Source: Kitasatospora cinereorecta (lineage in GTDB: Bacteria; Actinomycetota; Actinomycetes; Streptomycetales; Streptomycetaceae). From it: a DNA stretch of 64,000 nt. Of the stretch, positions 30,362-38,670 are shown one piece after another; position 1 is the stretch's first letter, and the number at the start of each line of letters is the position of its first letter. The position numbers and the translations under genes are program-made. Where the stretch lies: NCBI RefSeq assembly GCF_024172095.1, contig NZ_JAMZDX010000001.1, positions 90,001-154,000 of the forward strand, given 5' to 3'. The notes below the pieces were generated by a model. That model was not told the DNA's origin. It made no database searches and saw nothing but the letters and a program-made list of their open reading frames with translations.

Positions 30362-31402
30362 TCAGGCCCCGGGTGCGCCGCAGCCGCAGGAACGCCGCAC
30401 GACCAGCCGCGATTCGAATTTCCGGACCCGTTCGGTGTCGCTGCCGGGCACCATCAGCGAGTCGTCCAGCACCAGGTCGACGGCGGCGCGGGCCATCGCG
30501 TCGCGGTCGGAGGCGACGGTGGTCAGCGGCGGGTCGGCGAGGGCGGCCTCGGGCACGTCGTCGAAGCCGGCCACCGCGAGGTCCTCGGGGACGCGCAGGC
30601 CGACCTCGCGGGCGGCCCGCAGCACGCCGATGGCCTGGTCGTCGGTGGAGCAGAAGATCGCCGGCGGGCGCCGGTCGGAGCGCAGCAGCTCGACGGCCAC
30701 CTCGTAGGCGCCGTAGCGGTGGAACGGGGCGTCCACCAGGTGGGGCTCGGTGGGCAGGCCGTGCTCGGTCATGGCCCGCTCCCAGCCCTCGACGTGGTCG
30801 ATGACCGGGTCGCCGGGGGCGGGGGACTCGACCGGGCCGCCGAAGCAGACCACGTACGGGTGGCCGTGGACCTCCAGCAGGTGGCGGACGGCGGCCTCGG
30901 CGCCGCCGACGTCGTCGGTGACCACCGCGACGTCGTCGATCGCCTCGGGCCGGCGGTGCAGCAGCACCACCTTGGCGCCCTCCATCGCGGCGAACTCCTC
31001 GGCGGCGCGCTGGGACGGGCCCTGGCTGACCAGGATCAGGCCGGAGACCCGCATGCCGAGGAAGGCGCGGACGTAGTGCACCTCGCGGTCGTCCACGTAG
31101 TCGGAGTTGCCGATCAGCACCAGCTTGCCGCGCTCGGAGGCGGCCCGTTCGACGGCGTGCGCCATCTCGGCGAAGAAGGGCTGGCGGGCGTCGGGCACCA
31201 CCATGCCGATGAGGTTGGTGCGGCGGGAGGCCATCGCCTGCGCGACGCTGTTCGGCCGGTAGCCGAGCTGCTCGATCGCGGCGAGGACCTTCTCCCTGGT
31301 CGCGGGCGCGACCGGCCGCGGCCCGTTGTTGATGACGTAGCTGACGACCGCGGTCGAGGTCCCAGCCAGTCGGGCTACATCGTCGCGCGTCACCTTGGCC
31401 AC
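30362..31402 (-). CDS. LacI-family transcriptional regulator
   Basis: A 346-residue repressor or activator of the LacI/GalR family. The N-terminal helix-turn-helix is [20 protein letters not shown] (about 4-23), followed by the hinge region ([19 protein letters not shown]) and a periplasmic-binding-like effector domain (about 60-340) with [19 protein letters not shown] and [10 protein letters not shown]. The C-terminus ends in a cysteine pair, RRSCGCG. The start is GTG 31402 with TAGACT seven bases before it, so the mRNA may be leaderless. No sugar transport genes adjoin, so the effector cannot be inferred. Confidence 0.9.
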   Translation of the reverse strand: MAKVTRDDVARLAGTSTAVVSYVINNGPRPVAPATREKVLAAIEQLGYRPNSVAQAMASRRTNLIGMVVPDARQPFFAEMAHAVERAASERGKLVLIGNSDYVDDREVHYVRAFLGMRVSGLILVSQGPSQRAAEEFAAMEGAKVVLLHRRPEAIDDVAVVTDDVGGAEAAVRHLLEVHGHPYVVCFGGPVESPAPGDPVIDHVEGWERAMTEHGLPTEPHLVDAPFHRYGAYEVAVELLRSDRRPPAIFCSTDDQAIGVLRAAREVGLRVPEDLAVAGFDDVPEAALADPPLTTVASDRDAMARAAVDLVLDDSLMVPGSDTERVRKFESRLVVRRSCGCGAPGA

Positions 31403-31524
31403 GCAGGGAGTCTACGCGGGTGGTTCACCCGCCGGATGCGGGGTTGCTCACACCTTGGCAACAATCGGGCCCGAAACCGGACAATCTGGACGGCCCGTAT
31501 GCGAAGCGGCCGTCCAGCATCCGG

Positions 31525-32259
31525 TCAGACCTCCTGCGCCGCCCCGGCCCGGGCCTGCTCCGCCGCGGGGCGCTCGCCCTTCTCCGCCTTCTCCGGCACC
31601 ACGAAGCGGTAGCCGACGTTGCGCACGGTGCCGATCAGCTGCTCGTGCTCGACGCCGAGCTTGGCGCGCAGCCGCCGCACGTGCACGTCCACCGTGCGGG
31701 TGCCGCCGAAGTAGTCGTAGCCCCAGACCTCCTGCAGCAGCTGCGCCCGGGTGAAGACCCGGCCGGGGTGCTGGGCGAGGTACTTGAGCAGCTCGAACTC
31801 CTTGAAGGTCAGGTCCAGGACCCGGCCCTTGAGCTTCGCGGAGTAGGTGGCCTCGTCGACCGAGAGGTCGCCGTTGCGGATCTCCATCGGGCTGTCGTCG
31901 GCGACCACCTGCAGCCGGCCCATGGCCAGGCGCAGCCGGGCCTCGACCTCGGCCGGTCCGGCGGTGTCGAGCAGTACGTCGTCGATGCCCCAGTCGGCGG
32001 TGACGGCGGCCAGGCCGCCCTCGGTGACCACCAGGACGAGCGGGCAGCCGATGCCGGTGGACCGCAGCAGCTGGCACAGGCTGCGGATCTGCGGCAGGTC
32101 GCGCCGGCCGTCGACCAGGATCACGTCGGCGCTGGGGGTGTCGACCAGCGCGGACCCCTCGGCCGGTGCGACCCGCACGTTGTGCAGCAGCAGGCCGAGC
32201 GCGGGCAGTACCTCGGCGGAGGGCTGGAGCGCGTTGGTGAGCAGGAGGAGAGAACTCAT
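31525..32259 (-). CDS. glnR: Global nitrogen regulator GlnR
   Basis: A 244-residue orphan OmpR-type regulator closely matching streptomycete GlnR, which activates glnA, amtB and related nitrogen genes. The start [20 protein letters not shown] is diagnostic. The receiver fold is atypical: it has one Asp in [10 protein letters not shown] but lacks the usual acidic pocket, as in GlnR, which works as a dimer without phosphorylation. The winged-helix domain (about 130-225) contains [20 protein letters not shown] and [14 protein letters not shown]. No kinase gene is next to it. The C-terminal 20 residues are variable. Confidence 0.95.
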   Translation of the reverse strand: MSSLLLLTNALQPSAEVLPALGLLLHNVRVAPAEGSALVDTPSADVILVDGRRDLPQIRSLCQLLRSTGIGCPLVLVVTEGGLAAVTADWGIDDVLLDTAGPAEVEARLRLAMGRLQVVADDSPMEIRNGDLSVDEATYSAKLKGRVLDLTFKEFELLKYLAQHPGRVFTRAQLLQEVWGYDYFGGTRTVDVHVRRLRAKLGVEHEQLIGTVRNVGYRFVVPEKAEKGERPAAEQARAGAAQEV

Positions 32260-32851
32260 ACCCGGTTAGTCCCCTTTCCGGGTCGTCGCGGTCGCGGGGG
32301 CGCCGGGTGTGCGGCGCCTCCGCGGGGCAGGGTGGGGGAACGCCCGCAGCCCCGGCCGAGTCGTCGGCGTGCACGGCGGCCGTCGGCGCGCGCGTGGGTC
32401 CCGCAACCCCGCACTCCCCGCTGCTGCCCTGCCCATCCGCGAACCTTCCGGTCTGTCCGCCGGAGGCACTCCGTCGTGCCTCGCGTGCGGGGGCGTCCTC
32501 GCTGCCGGGCGCGGGTGGGGCGCCGTTTCGCAAGGACGTCCTACTGGCGTCCTGAAAGCACAAAAGGACCCGGGGGCGACTCTGCCCGGATCCCTCACGC
32601 CACGAGCTTAGCCGACCACGCCCCGCTCCGGGAGGGGCGCGCGGGCGCAGTACGGCCCGCCGGGCGGGTTTCGGACCGTGACACTGGACACCTGGCGGGA
32701 CGCCGGTGGCCTGGGGTATTGCCGCTCGGGCGGGGTAGCGGTCCATCATGGGAGCCGCACCGGCCGCACGGTACGTGTACACCTTTCGCGTGGGTGGCCC
32801 GGCACAGGAGCCGACCACTGCACCGGGCGAGGACGACTGGAAGGGGTTGCC
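32260..32851. other. 592-base intergenic region between glnR and the MoaD-like gene
   Basis: The region lies between divergent genes and should hold both promoters. I see no convincing coding frame: the available frames lack family-like sequence. A small inverted repeat CGCCCC/GGGGCG (32619-32624 with 32634-32639) is the only structure noted. No riboswitch or tRNA pattern was recognised. Confidence 0.6.
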
Positions 32852-33157
32852 ATGACCGCGACCGCCGATGCCCACGCCACGCCGACCTCACCCGTACGGG
32901 TGAGCGGGACCATCCGCTACTGGGCCGCGGCCAAGGCGGCGGCCGGGCTGCCCGAGGAGCGGTACCGGGCGGCCACGCTGGCCGAGCTGCTGGCCGAGGT
33001 CCGGCTCCGGCACGCCGAGCGGCCCCAGCTGCTCCGGGTGCTCGGCGTCTGCTCGTACCTGGTGGACGGCGACCCGGTGGGCGGCCGCGACCACGCGGCG
33101 GTGGAGCTCGCCGAGGGCTGGACGGTCGAGGCGCTGCCGCCCTTCGCGGGCGGCTGA
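32852..33157 (+). CDS. MoaD/ThiS-family sulfur carrier-like protein
   Basis: A 101-residue beta-grasp protein ending in the C-terminal di-glycine (AGG) needed for thiocarboxylate formation in MoaD and ThiS. Features are VSGTIRYWAAAKAAAG (first strands), ATLAELLAEVRLRHAERPQL and SYLVDGDPVGGRDHAAVEL. ATG 32852 has GGAAGGGG upstream; an extension to 32678 would be unlike the family. It may act in molybdopterin synthesis or another sulfur-transfer step; the nearby thiosulfate sulfurtransferase makes a sulfur role plausible. Confidence 0.85.
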   Translation: MTATADAHATPTSPVRVSGTIRYWAAAKAAAGLPEERYRAATLAELLAEVRLRHAERPQLLRVLGVCSYLVDGDPVGGRDHAAVELAEGWTVEALPPFAGG

Positions 33158-33268
33158 GCCGCAGTCGCACGGGTCGGCCGGTCGCCGGTCGACCCGCGGC
33201 CGAAGGAACCACCGCAAGGTCGTACTCGTCGTACGTCCGTATGCCGGAACTCGTCCTTGGGGAGCACG

Positions 33269-33937
33269 ATGCGTGGCGCGGTCAAGCTGCTGATCGGTCT
33301 GGGTGTGATCGCCGGGCTGCTGGCCGGGGCGGACCGGCTGGCCGTCGGCGTGGCCGAGGACGAGGCCGCGGACAAGCTGGTCAGCAGCGGACGGATGAGC
33401 GCCCGGCCGAACGTGTCGATCGAGGGCTTCCCCTTCCTCACCCAGGCCGTGTCCGGCGAGTTCGACGGGGTCCGGCTCACCGGGGACGGGGTGACGGTCA
33501 GCGACGGGCACGAGCATGTCGCGCTGCGCTCCTTCGAGGCCCGGCTGTCCGGGGTGGCGGTGAGCGACTCCTACCGCAGCGCGACCGTCCGCAGCGGTTC
33601 GGGCAGCGGCCTGGTCTCCTACCCGGACGTCTCCAAGCTGATCGCCGGCAACGGGCTGCTCGGTCTCCAGTACGCCGGGCCGGGCCGGGTGAAGTCCTCG
33701 GTGCCGGGCGGCGCGATCGAGGGCCGGCTGCACAGCGAGGGCAACAGCATCATCGTGGACGACCTCCGACTCACCGGCACCGCAACGCTGTTGAAGGGTG
33801 CTCTGGCGGACCGGCTGAAGCCGCAGAAGTTCACCCTGACCAGCCTGCCGGCCGGTCTGAGCCTGGCCTCGGCGACCCCGCGCGACGACGGACTGCTGCT
33901 GGACTTCACCGGCAAGGACCTCAAGCTGATCGGCTGA
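33269..33937 (+). CDS. DUF2993 (LmeA-like) exported protein
   Basis: A 222-residue protein of the DUF2993 family (PF11209). An N-terminal hydrophobic helix (about 5-24) probably anchors or exports it. Family features are SIEGFPFLTQAVSGEFDGV (about 50-68), the repeated beta strands of the middle, and GLLLDFTGKDLKLIG at the end. In mycobacteria LmeA takes part in lipomannan elongation in the periplasm and binds phosphoinositides; whether streptomycete members share this is unknown. GGGGAG precedes ATG 33269. It lies in the same direction as the MoaD-like gene, 111 bases apart. Confidence 0.82.
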   Translation: MRGAVKLLIGLGVIAGLLAGADRLAVGVAEDEAADKLVSSGRMSARPNVSIEGFPFLTQAVSGEFDGVRLTGDGVTVSDGHEHVALRSFEARLSGVAVSDSYRSATVRSGSGSGLVSYPDVSKLIAGNGLLGLQYAGPGRVKSSVPGGAIEGRLHSEGNSIIVDDLRLTGTATLLKGALADRLKPQKFTLTSLPAGLSLASATPRDDGLLLDFTGKDLKLIG

Positions 33938-34109
33938 GCGCCCGCGGCGTCGTCCCGCTCTGCGAGACGCGCTGTCCAGCGCAGGCCGCTGCGGGCCGCC
34001 GGCCGGATGCCCCGGGGCGCCTCCCGGGGCCGGGTGCGCCGCCCGTACGGGTGCGGAAATCATGGAATCTCACCATTCGACCGATCAGGTCTCACTATTC
34101 GACACGATG

Positions 34110-34139
34110 GTGACAGCGGGCCCGGGGTGTCCCTAGCAT
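34110..34139 (+). promoter_or_regulatory. Promoter of the leader peptide and sulfurtransferase operon
   Basis: GTGACA at 34110-34115 (five of six bases of TTGACA) and TAGCAT at 34134-34139 are 18 bases apart. Transcription would start at about 34146-34147, on the A of the leader peptide ATG, giving a leaderless mRNA. This is a housekeeping-type promoter inferred from sequence only. Confidence 0.6.
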
Positions 34140-34146
34140 CGTCGTC

Positions 34147-34227
34147 ATGAAGCGACAGGCAGACCTCACGAAGCGGCGGGCGGTAGACCACTGCCGCGTG
34201 TCGAGCTGCCTCTGTCGAATGCGCTGA
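34147..34227 (+). CDS. Cysteine-rich leader peptide (putative attenuator) before the sulfurtransferase
   Basis: A 26-residue reading frame: a basic N-terminal part (KRQADLTKRRAVD) followed by HCRVSSCLCRMR with three cysteines near the end. Streptomycete genomes often carry such leader peptides upstream of sulfur genes, and poly-cysteine leaderless uORFs in mycobacteria act as cysteine-sensing attenuators. No ribosome-binding site is present; the promoter predicts a start on the ATG. The 188-base gap to the next gene contains an 8-bp inverted repeat (34256-34263 with 34333-34340) that could form part of an attenuator. Confidence 0.78.
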   Translation: MKRQADLTKRRAVDHCRVSSCLCRMR

Positions 34228-34415
34228 CCGGGCAGTTCTGACCGGTAGTTCCGGCCTGTCCGATTCCCCTGTGGCGATCCGCCTCCCACACTGACTCAGC
34301 CGCGTCACCCGCACTCCGCCCTGTCTCGTCATTCGGACAGATGCCCGGACGGCTGACGCGTACCCCGAAGCAGCGAGCACCTTCCGCCAACCGCCCCCGG
34401 ATGGAGAACATCACC

Positions 34416-35252
34416 ATGAGCCGCAGCGACGTCCTGGTCGACGCCGACTGGGTCCAGGCCCGCCTGGACGACCCGAAGGTCGTCATCGTCGAGGTCGACG
34501 AGGACACCACCGCCTACGAGAAGAACCACATCCGCAACGCGGTCCGGATCGACTGGAAGAAGGACCTCCAGGACCCGGTCCGCCGCGACTTCATCGACCA
34601 GGCCGGCTTCGAGGCGCTGCTCAGCGCCAAGGGCATCGCCAACGACGACACCGTGGTGCTCTACGGCGGCAACAACAACTGGTTCGCGTCGTACGCCTAC
34701 TGGTACTTCAAGCTGTACGGCCACGGTGACGTCCGCCTGCTGGACGGCGGCCGCAAGAAGTGGGAGCTGGACTCCCGCGAGCTGGTCGTCGAGGTGCCCG
34801 AGCGCGCCGCCACCCAGTACACCGCGCAGGCCGCCGACTCCTCGATCCGCGCCTTCCGTGACGACGTGGTCGACGCGATCGGCACCCTGAACCTGGTCGA
34901 CGTCCGCTCGCCCGACGAGTTCTCCGGCAAGCTGCTGGCCCCGGCCCACCTCCCGCAGGAGCAGTCGCAGCGCCCGGGCCACGTCCCGACCGCCAAGAAC
35001 ATCCCGTGGGCGAAGAACGCCAACGACGACGGCACCTTCAAGAGCGACGACGAGCTGCGCGCGCTCTACCAGACCGAGGGCGTCGACCTGGCGGTCGACA
35101 CCATCGCCTACTGCCGGATCGGCGAGCGCTCCGCGCTCACCTGGTTCGTCCTGCACGAGCTGCTGGGCCAGGAGAACGTCAAGAACTACGACGGTTCCTG
35201 GACCGAGTACGGCAGCCTCGTCGGCGTGCCGATCGAGCTCGGCTCCAACTGA
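34416..35252 (+). CDS. Thiosulfate/3-mercaptopyruvate sulfurtransferase (rhodanese)
   Basis: A 278-residue protein of two rhodanese domains (about 5-128 and 145-278). It moves sulfane sulfur through a persulfide on Cys233 in AYCRIGERSA, the CxxGxxS loop typical of thiosulfate sulfurtransferases of the actinobacterial CysA type. The N-terminal domain has lost its cysteine (YGGNNNWF), as expected. ATG 34416 is favoured over ATG 34401 because GGAGA is eight bases before it. DUF1416 follows 36 bases downstream as an operon partner, and a cysteine-rich leader peptide precedes it. Confidence 0.94.
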   Translation: MSRSDVLVDADWVQARLDDPKVVIVEVDEDTTAYEKNHIRNAVRIDWKKDLQDPVRRDFIDQAGFEALLSAKGIANDDTVVLYGGNNNWFASYAYWYFKLYGHGDVRLLDGGRKKWELDSRELVVEVPERAATQYTAQAADSSIRAFRDDVVDAIGTLNLVDVRSPDEFSGKLLAPAHLPQEQSQRPGHVPTAKNIPWAKNANDDGTFKSDDELRALYQTEGVDLAVDTIAYCRIGERSALTWFVLHELLGQENVKNYDGSWTEYGSLVGVPIELGSN

Positions 35253-35288
35253 GCCTCCGGCTCGAAGCACAACGAAGGGAAGTACGAC

Positions 35289-35579
35289 ATGTGCGGCGCG
35301 AAGGCCGGCGGCCCGGATCTGGCAGGAGTTGACGTGGCGAGCGAGACGATCATCCAGGGTTCGGTGACCCGCGACGACGAGCCGGTCAACGGCTACGTGC
35401 GGCTGCTGGACGAGAACGGCGAGTTCACGGCCGAGGTGCCCACCTCGGCGACCGGACAGTTCCGGTTCTTCGCCCGTCCGGGCAAGTGGACCCTGCGTGC
35501 GCTGGTGCCCGGCGCCACCGTCGACCGCCAGGTCGTCGGCACCCAGGGCGAGATCACCGAGGTCGCGATCGCGGTCTGA
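35289..35579 (+). CDS. DUF1416 protein
   Basis: A 96-residue protein of the DUF1416 family (PF07210), which in actinobacteria almost always follows the thiosulfate sulfurtransferase. It begins MCGAKAGGPDLAGVD with an exposed Cys-Gly and then shows a transthyretin-like beta-sandwich pattern: IIQGSVTRDDEPVNGYVRLL, GEFTAEVPTSATGQFRFFA and GKWTLRALVPGA. The function is unknown; the conserved N-terminal cysteine could accept sulfur from its partner. It is followed by a terminator. Confidence 0.92.
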   Translation: MCGAKAGGPDLAGVDVASETIIQGSVTRDDEPVNGYVRLLDENGEFTAEVPTSATGQFRFFARPGKWTLRALVPGATVDRQVVGTQGEITEVAIAV

Positions 35580-35598
35580 TCCGCGCGACCGGTACGAT

Positions 35599-35627
35599 CG
35601 TGGCCCCCTGCCGCAGCGGGGGCCACG
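35599..35627 (+). terminator. Terminator after the sulfurtransferase-DUF1416 operon
   Basis: A 10-bp perfect stem (35599-35608 with 35618-35627) lies 20 bases after the DUF1416 stop. It is immediately followed by TACCCT (35632-35637), the likely -10 element of the next gene. Confidence 0.75.
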
Positions 35628-35643
35628 GTCATACCCTGAAGAC

Positions 35644-35958
35644 GTGCAGGCACACCGGCGTCATGTGCGCTACTTCGTGATGATGGGCGTGTGCGTGGGC
35701 ATCTTCGCCCTGGCCGGGGCCGTGGTGCGCTTCTACTCGGTCGGTGCCGCGATCGCCATGTGCGTGGTGGCCATGGTCATCCCGCCGCTCGCCGCCATCC
35801 TGGCCAACCGGCGCGACCCCGACGACGACTGGTGGAACGACCCGCGCTGGGACGACCCGCAGTGGGACCGCCCCGGCCACTCCCGCGACCACCCCGACCA
35901 CGAGGGGGGCCGGGGCCCGGGCGACGCGCCCGACGACGACCACCCCTGGCGCGTCTAG
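35644..35958 (+). CDS. DUF3099 membrane protein
   Basis: A 104-residue protein with two membrane helices, YFVMMGVCVGIFALAGAVV (about 9-27) and AAIAMCVVAMVIPPLAAIL (about 35-53), followed by an acidic Asp/Trp-rich cytoplasmic tail (RRDPDDDWWND and similar). This matches the DUF3099 family (PF11298) of actinobacteria, of unknown function. GTG 35644 is chosen because TACCCT lies seven bases upstream and no ribosome-binding site exists, so the mRNA is probably leaderless. Extensions further upstream would cross the terminator. Confidence 0.82.
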   Translation: MQAHRRHVRYFVMMGVCVGIFALAGAVVRFYSVGAAIAMCVVAMVIPPLAAILANRRDPDDDWWNDPRWDDPQWDRPGHSRDHPDHEGGRGPGDAPDDDHPWRV

Positions 35959-35984
35959 GCCTGCTCGTTCGGAGCAGCGACCGC

Positions 35985-36347
35985 TCAGTAGACGAGCGCC
36001 TGGACGCCGTCCGCCATGATCTCGCTCAGGAAGACCTGCGCGCCCGCGATCCGGACACCCTCGACGGTGTCCTTCTCCTCGATGCCGCGGCGCGCCGCGC
36101 ACTGGGTGCAGAGCGTGACCGTACCGGCGGCGAGCACCGATTCCAGCAGGTCGGGCAGGGGTGCGGCGTGCGGCAGCTCGAATTCGGCCGCCTTCCCCGG
36201 GAGGGCGAACCAGGAGGACTCCCCGGTCAGCCAGAGCGAGACCTCCACCCCGCTCGCCACGGCGACCGCCGCCACCGTGAACGCCTGCGAGCAGCGCTCC
36301 GGCGCGTCCGCCCCGGTGGTGACCTTGATGACCAGCTTCTTCGACAT
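35985..36347 (-). CDS. DsrE-family sulfur-relay-like protein
   Basis: A 120-residue DsrE/DsrF-like protein (PF02635). Features are the first strand KKLVIKVTTGADAPERCSQA, the segment VASGVEVSLWLTGES and a Cys-x-x-Cys in TLCTQCAARRG (about 82-92) which could carry persulfides. ATG 36347 is chosen because TAGTCT precedes it by eight bases on the minus strand and the family begins here. Given the nearby sulfurtransferase and MoaD-like genes a role in sulfur handling is possible but unproven. Confidence 0.82.
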   Translation of the reverse strand: MSKKLVIKVTTGADAPERCSQAFTVAAVAVASGVEVSLWLTGESSWFALPGKAAEFELPHAAPLPDLLESVLAAGTVTLCTQCAARRGIEEKDTVEGVRIAGAQVFLSEIMADGVQALVY

Positions 36348-36431
36348 GACCCAGAGACTACGCGGCAAAGGGGCGCCCGATAGACTCGCGCCGTCGCACC
36401 ACCCTTCATCGCCGTCAACTGGGAGCGCCCC

Positions 36432-36539
36432 GTGTCCGGTCTCGAGATCTTCTTCGACAGCCTGCTTGCCCTGATGGCCGTCCTGATCACCTGGTTCGCC
36501 ATCTTCTCGGTGATGAAGCTGTACCAGGGCCAGCGCTGA
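36432..36539 (+). CDS. Small single-pass membrane peptide, 35 residues
   Basis: A short frame starting at GTG with GGGAG seven bases upstream. The product is SGLEIFFDSLLALMAVLITW followed by FAIFSVMKLYQGQR: one membrane helix of about 22 residues with a short basic C-terminus. I recall similar 35-residue proteins at this place in streptomycete genomes, upstream of the nitrobindin-like gene. Function is unknown. A TAGACT hexamer at about 36381-36386 may be its promoter element. Confidence 0.6.
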   Translation: MSGLEIFFDSLLALMAVLITWFAIFSVMKLYQGQR

Positions 36540-36589
36540 TCACTGCCGTACCGTTGATGGGGAAACCGTCCGACGACAGCAGCAGGAAA

Positions 36590-37174
36590 ATGATCGAGAT
36601 CCCTTCTGACCTCCACAAGGACGTCGTCTCACTGGCCTTCCTCCTGGGTACCTGGGAAGGCGCGGGCGTCTATGACTTCCCGGGCACGGAGAAGTGCAAC
36701 TTCGGCCAGGAAGTCGTGTTCCGCCACGACGGCCGGCCGTTCATCGAGTACCGCTCCCGCACCTGGGTGCTGGACGAGGCGGGCGAGAAGATCCGTCCGC
36801 TGGAGAACGAGCACGCGTTCTGGCGGGTGACCACCAACCAGCACGGCGCCGGCGGCGAGCGCGAGATCGAGGTCTCCTCGGTCCGTGACGACGGCACCGT
36901 CGAGATCTGGTACGGCAAGCTGCACGACGGCAAGCCGCAGATCGACATCGCCACCGACGCGGTGGCCCGGATCGAGGGCGCCCCGGCCTACTCCGGCGGC
37001 AAGCGGCTGTTCGGCCTGGTCAACGAGGACCTGCTGTGGGTCGGCGAGAAGGCCGCCCCCGAGGTCCCGCTGCGGCCGTACATGTCGGCCCAGCTGAAGA
37101 AGGTGCTGAACCCCGCGCAGCTGGTCCGCGACGTCAACGACCTGCCGGACGACGGCATCGCCTTCTTCCGCTGA
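36590..37174 (+). CDS. Nitrobindin-like (FABP/THAP4-type) heme-binding beta-barrel protein
   Basis: A 194-residue protein of the DUF1794/nitrobindin family (PF08768). The signature LLGTWEGAGVYDFPG (GxWxGxG, about 16-30) and the strands EVVFRHDGRPFIEYRSRTW, EIEVSSVRDDGTVEIWYG and KRLFGLVNEDLLWVGE fit the family's ten-stranded barrel, which binds ferric heme and reacts with NO or peroxynitrite. The start at ATG 36590 yields the conserved beginning MIEIPSDLH; ATG 36557 in frame would add 11 residues. It precedes nur. Confidence 0.87.
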   Translation: MIEIPSDLHKDVVSLAFLLGTWEGAGVYDFPGTEKCNFGQEVVFRHDGRPFIEYRSRTWVLDEAGEKIRPLENEHAFWRVTTNQHGAGGEREIEVSSVRDDGTVEIWYGKLHDGKPQIDIATDAVARIEGAPAYSGGKRLFGLVNEDLLWVGEKAAPEVPLRPYMSAQLKKVLNPAQLVRDVNDLPDDGIAFFR

Positions 37175-37228
37175 TCGCACGATCCCTGGTAGGGGCCGGC
37201 CGGGCGGCCGGTCCCTACACTTGTCTGC

Positions 37229-37675
37229 GTGGCGAACACCGAGACGACCGACTGGAAGGCCGACCTGCGGCAGCGCGGGTACCGGCTCACCCCGCAGCGG
37301 CAGCTCGTCCTGGAGGCCGTCGACGTGCTCGACCACGCGACCCCGGACGAGATCCTGGTGCAGGTCCGCAAGACCGCCAGCGGCGTCAACATCTCCACCG
37401 TCTACCGCACCCTCGAACTGCTCGAGGAGCTGGGCCTGGTCTCGCACGCCCACCTCGGGCACGGCGCCCCGACCTACCACCTGGCCGACCGGCACACCCA
37501 CCTCCACCTGGTCTGCCGGGACTGCGACAAGGTCACCGAGACCGGCACCGAGATCGCCGCGCCGCTGGTCGAGAGCCTGCGCGCCGAGCACGGCTTCGAC
37601 ACCGACCTGAAGCACTTCGCGATCTTCGGCCGGTGCGCCGACTGCACCGCCAAGCTGGCGCAGGCGCAGTCGTAA
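37229..37675 (+). CDS. nur: Fur-family metalloregulator, probably Nur (nickel uptake regulator)
   Basis: A 148-residue Fur-family repressor. The winged helix covers about 8-85 (GYRLTPQRQLVLEAV, SGVNISTVYRTLELLEELGL) and the dimer domain has the metal ligands DRHTHLHLVC plus two CxxC pairs, C96/C99 (CRDC) and C136/C139 (CADC). The order nitrobindin-Fur-YgfZ and the sequence match my memory of Nur of S. coelicolor, which represses nickel uptake and sodF. A TACACT hexamer ends eight bases before GTG and no ribosome-binding site is present, so the message may be leaderless. A zinc sensor (Zur) is the main alternative. Confidence 0.85.
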   Translation: MANTETTDWKADLRQRGYRLTPQRQLVLEAVDVLDHATPDEILVQVRKTASGVNISTVYRTLELLEELGLVSHAHLGHGAPTYHLADRHTHLHLVCRDCDKVTETGTEIAAPLVESLRAEHGFDTDLKHFAIFGRCADCTAKLAQAQS

Positions 37676-37685
37676 GCTGGCCGGT

Positions 37686-38642
37686 ATGAAGAGCCCGCTG
37701 CTTGCCCTGCCAGGTGCCGTGCCCGCCGAAGGACCCGACGAGGGCGTCGCCGCCCACTACGGCGACCTCTTCCGCGAGCAGCGCGAACTCGCCGCCGGCC
37801 GCGGCTGGGTCGACCTCTCGCACCGCGGCGTGGTCACCGTGACCGGTCCGGACCGGCTCTCCTGGCTGCACCTGCTGCTCACCCAGCACGTCAGCGACCT
37901 GCGCCCGCAGCAGGCCACCGAGGCGCTGATCCTCTCCCCGAACGGGCACGTGGAGCACGCGCTCTACCTGGTCGACGACGGCGAGACGGTCTGGATCCAC
38001 GTCGAGCCGGGCGGCCAGCAGGCGCTGATCGCGTACCTGGAGTCGATGAAGTTCTGGAACCGGGTCGAGGTCGCCGACGCCACCGCCGACTACGCCGTGG
38101 TGTTCCTCCCCGCGGGCTCCACCGCCGACCCGGACGGCGCCGCCGCGATCCGCGAACTGCCGTACGGCCGCGACCTGTTCCTGCCCCGCGCCGGCCTGGA
38201 GCAGGCCGTCGCTGGCTTCGGCCCGGCCGCCGGCGTCTGGGCGTACGAGGCGCTGCGGATCGAGGGCCACCGGCCGCGCCTGGGCTTCGAGACCGACCAC
38301 CGGACCATCCCGCACGAGGTGGACTGGCTGGCCACCGCCGTCCACCTGCAGAAGGGCTGCTACCGCGGCCAGGAGACGGTCGCCCGGGTGCACAACCTGG
38401 GCCGGCCGCCGCGCCGGCTGGTCTTCCTGCACCTGGACGGCACCGAGGAGAAGCTGCCCGCGCACGGCGCCGAGGTGCGCCTCGACGGGCAGGAGCGGGC
38501 GGTCGGCTTTGTGACCTCCTCGGCCCGCCACCACGAGCTCGGCCCGATCGCCCTGGCCCTGGTCAAGCGGAACGTGCCGGTGGAGGCGGTGCTGCTGGCC
38601 GACGGCGTCCCGGGCAGCCAGGACGTCATCGTCCCGGCCTGA
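37686..38642 (+). CDS. ygfZ: YgfZ/GcvT-like folate-binding protein
   Basis: A 318-residue member of the YgfZ family, which uses tetrahydrofolate in assembly or repair of iron-sulfur clusters. The signature K-G-C-Y-x-G-Q-E is present in LQKGCYRGQETVARVHNLG (about 220-238). The GcvT-like fold is seen in DLSHRGVVTVTGPDRLSWLH and the C-terminal barrel in RRLVFLHLDG. ATG lies ten bases after the nur stop, so it is cotranscribed with nur, though TAAGCT at 37673-37678 may also give a leaderless start. Length is typical. Confidence 0.92.
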   Translation: MKSPLLALPGAVPAEGPDEGVAAHYGDLFREQRELAAGRGWVDLSHRGVVTVTGPDRLSWLHLLLTQHVSDLRPQQATEALILSPNGHVEHALYLVDDGETVWIHVEPGGQQALIAYLESMKFWNRVEVADATADYAVVFLPAGSTADPDGAAAIRELPYGRDLFLPRAGLEQAVAGFGPAAGVWAYEALRIEGHRPRLGFETDHRTIPHEVDWLATAVHLQKGCYRGQETVARVHNLGRPPRRLVFLHLDGTEEKLPAHGAEVRLDGQERAVGFVTSSARHHELGPIALALVKRNVPVEAVLLADGVPGSQDVIVPA

Positions 38643-38670
38643 CCGCCGCCCGGGGCGGCCCGAGGGCCGG

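Noticed and set aside
32266-32598. A 110-codon frame upstream of glnR
   Set aside because: It is Arg/Pro-rich and low in structure-forming residues, without conserved motifs or a ribosome-binding site; treated as intergenic.
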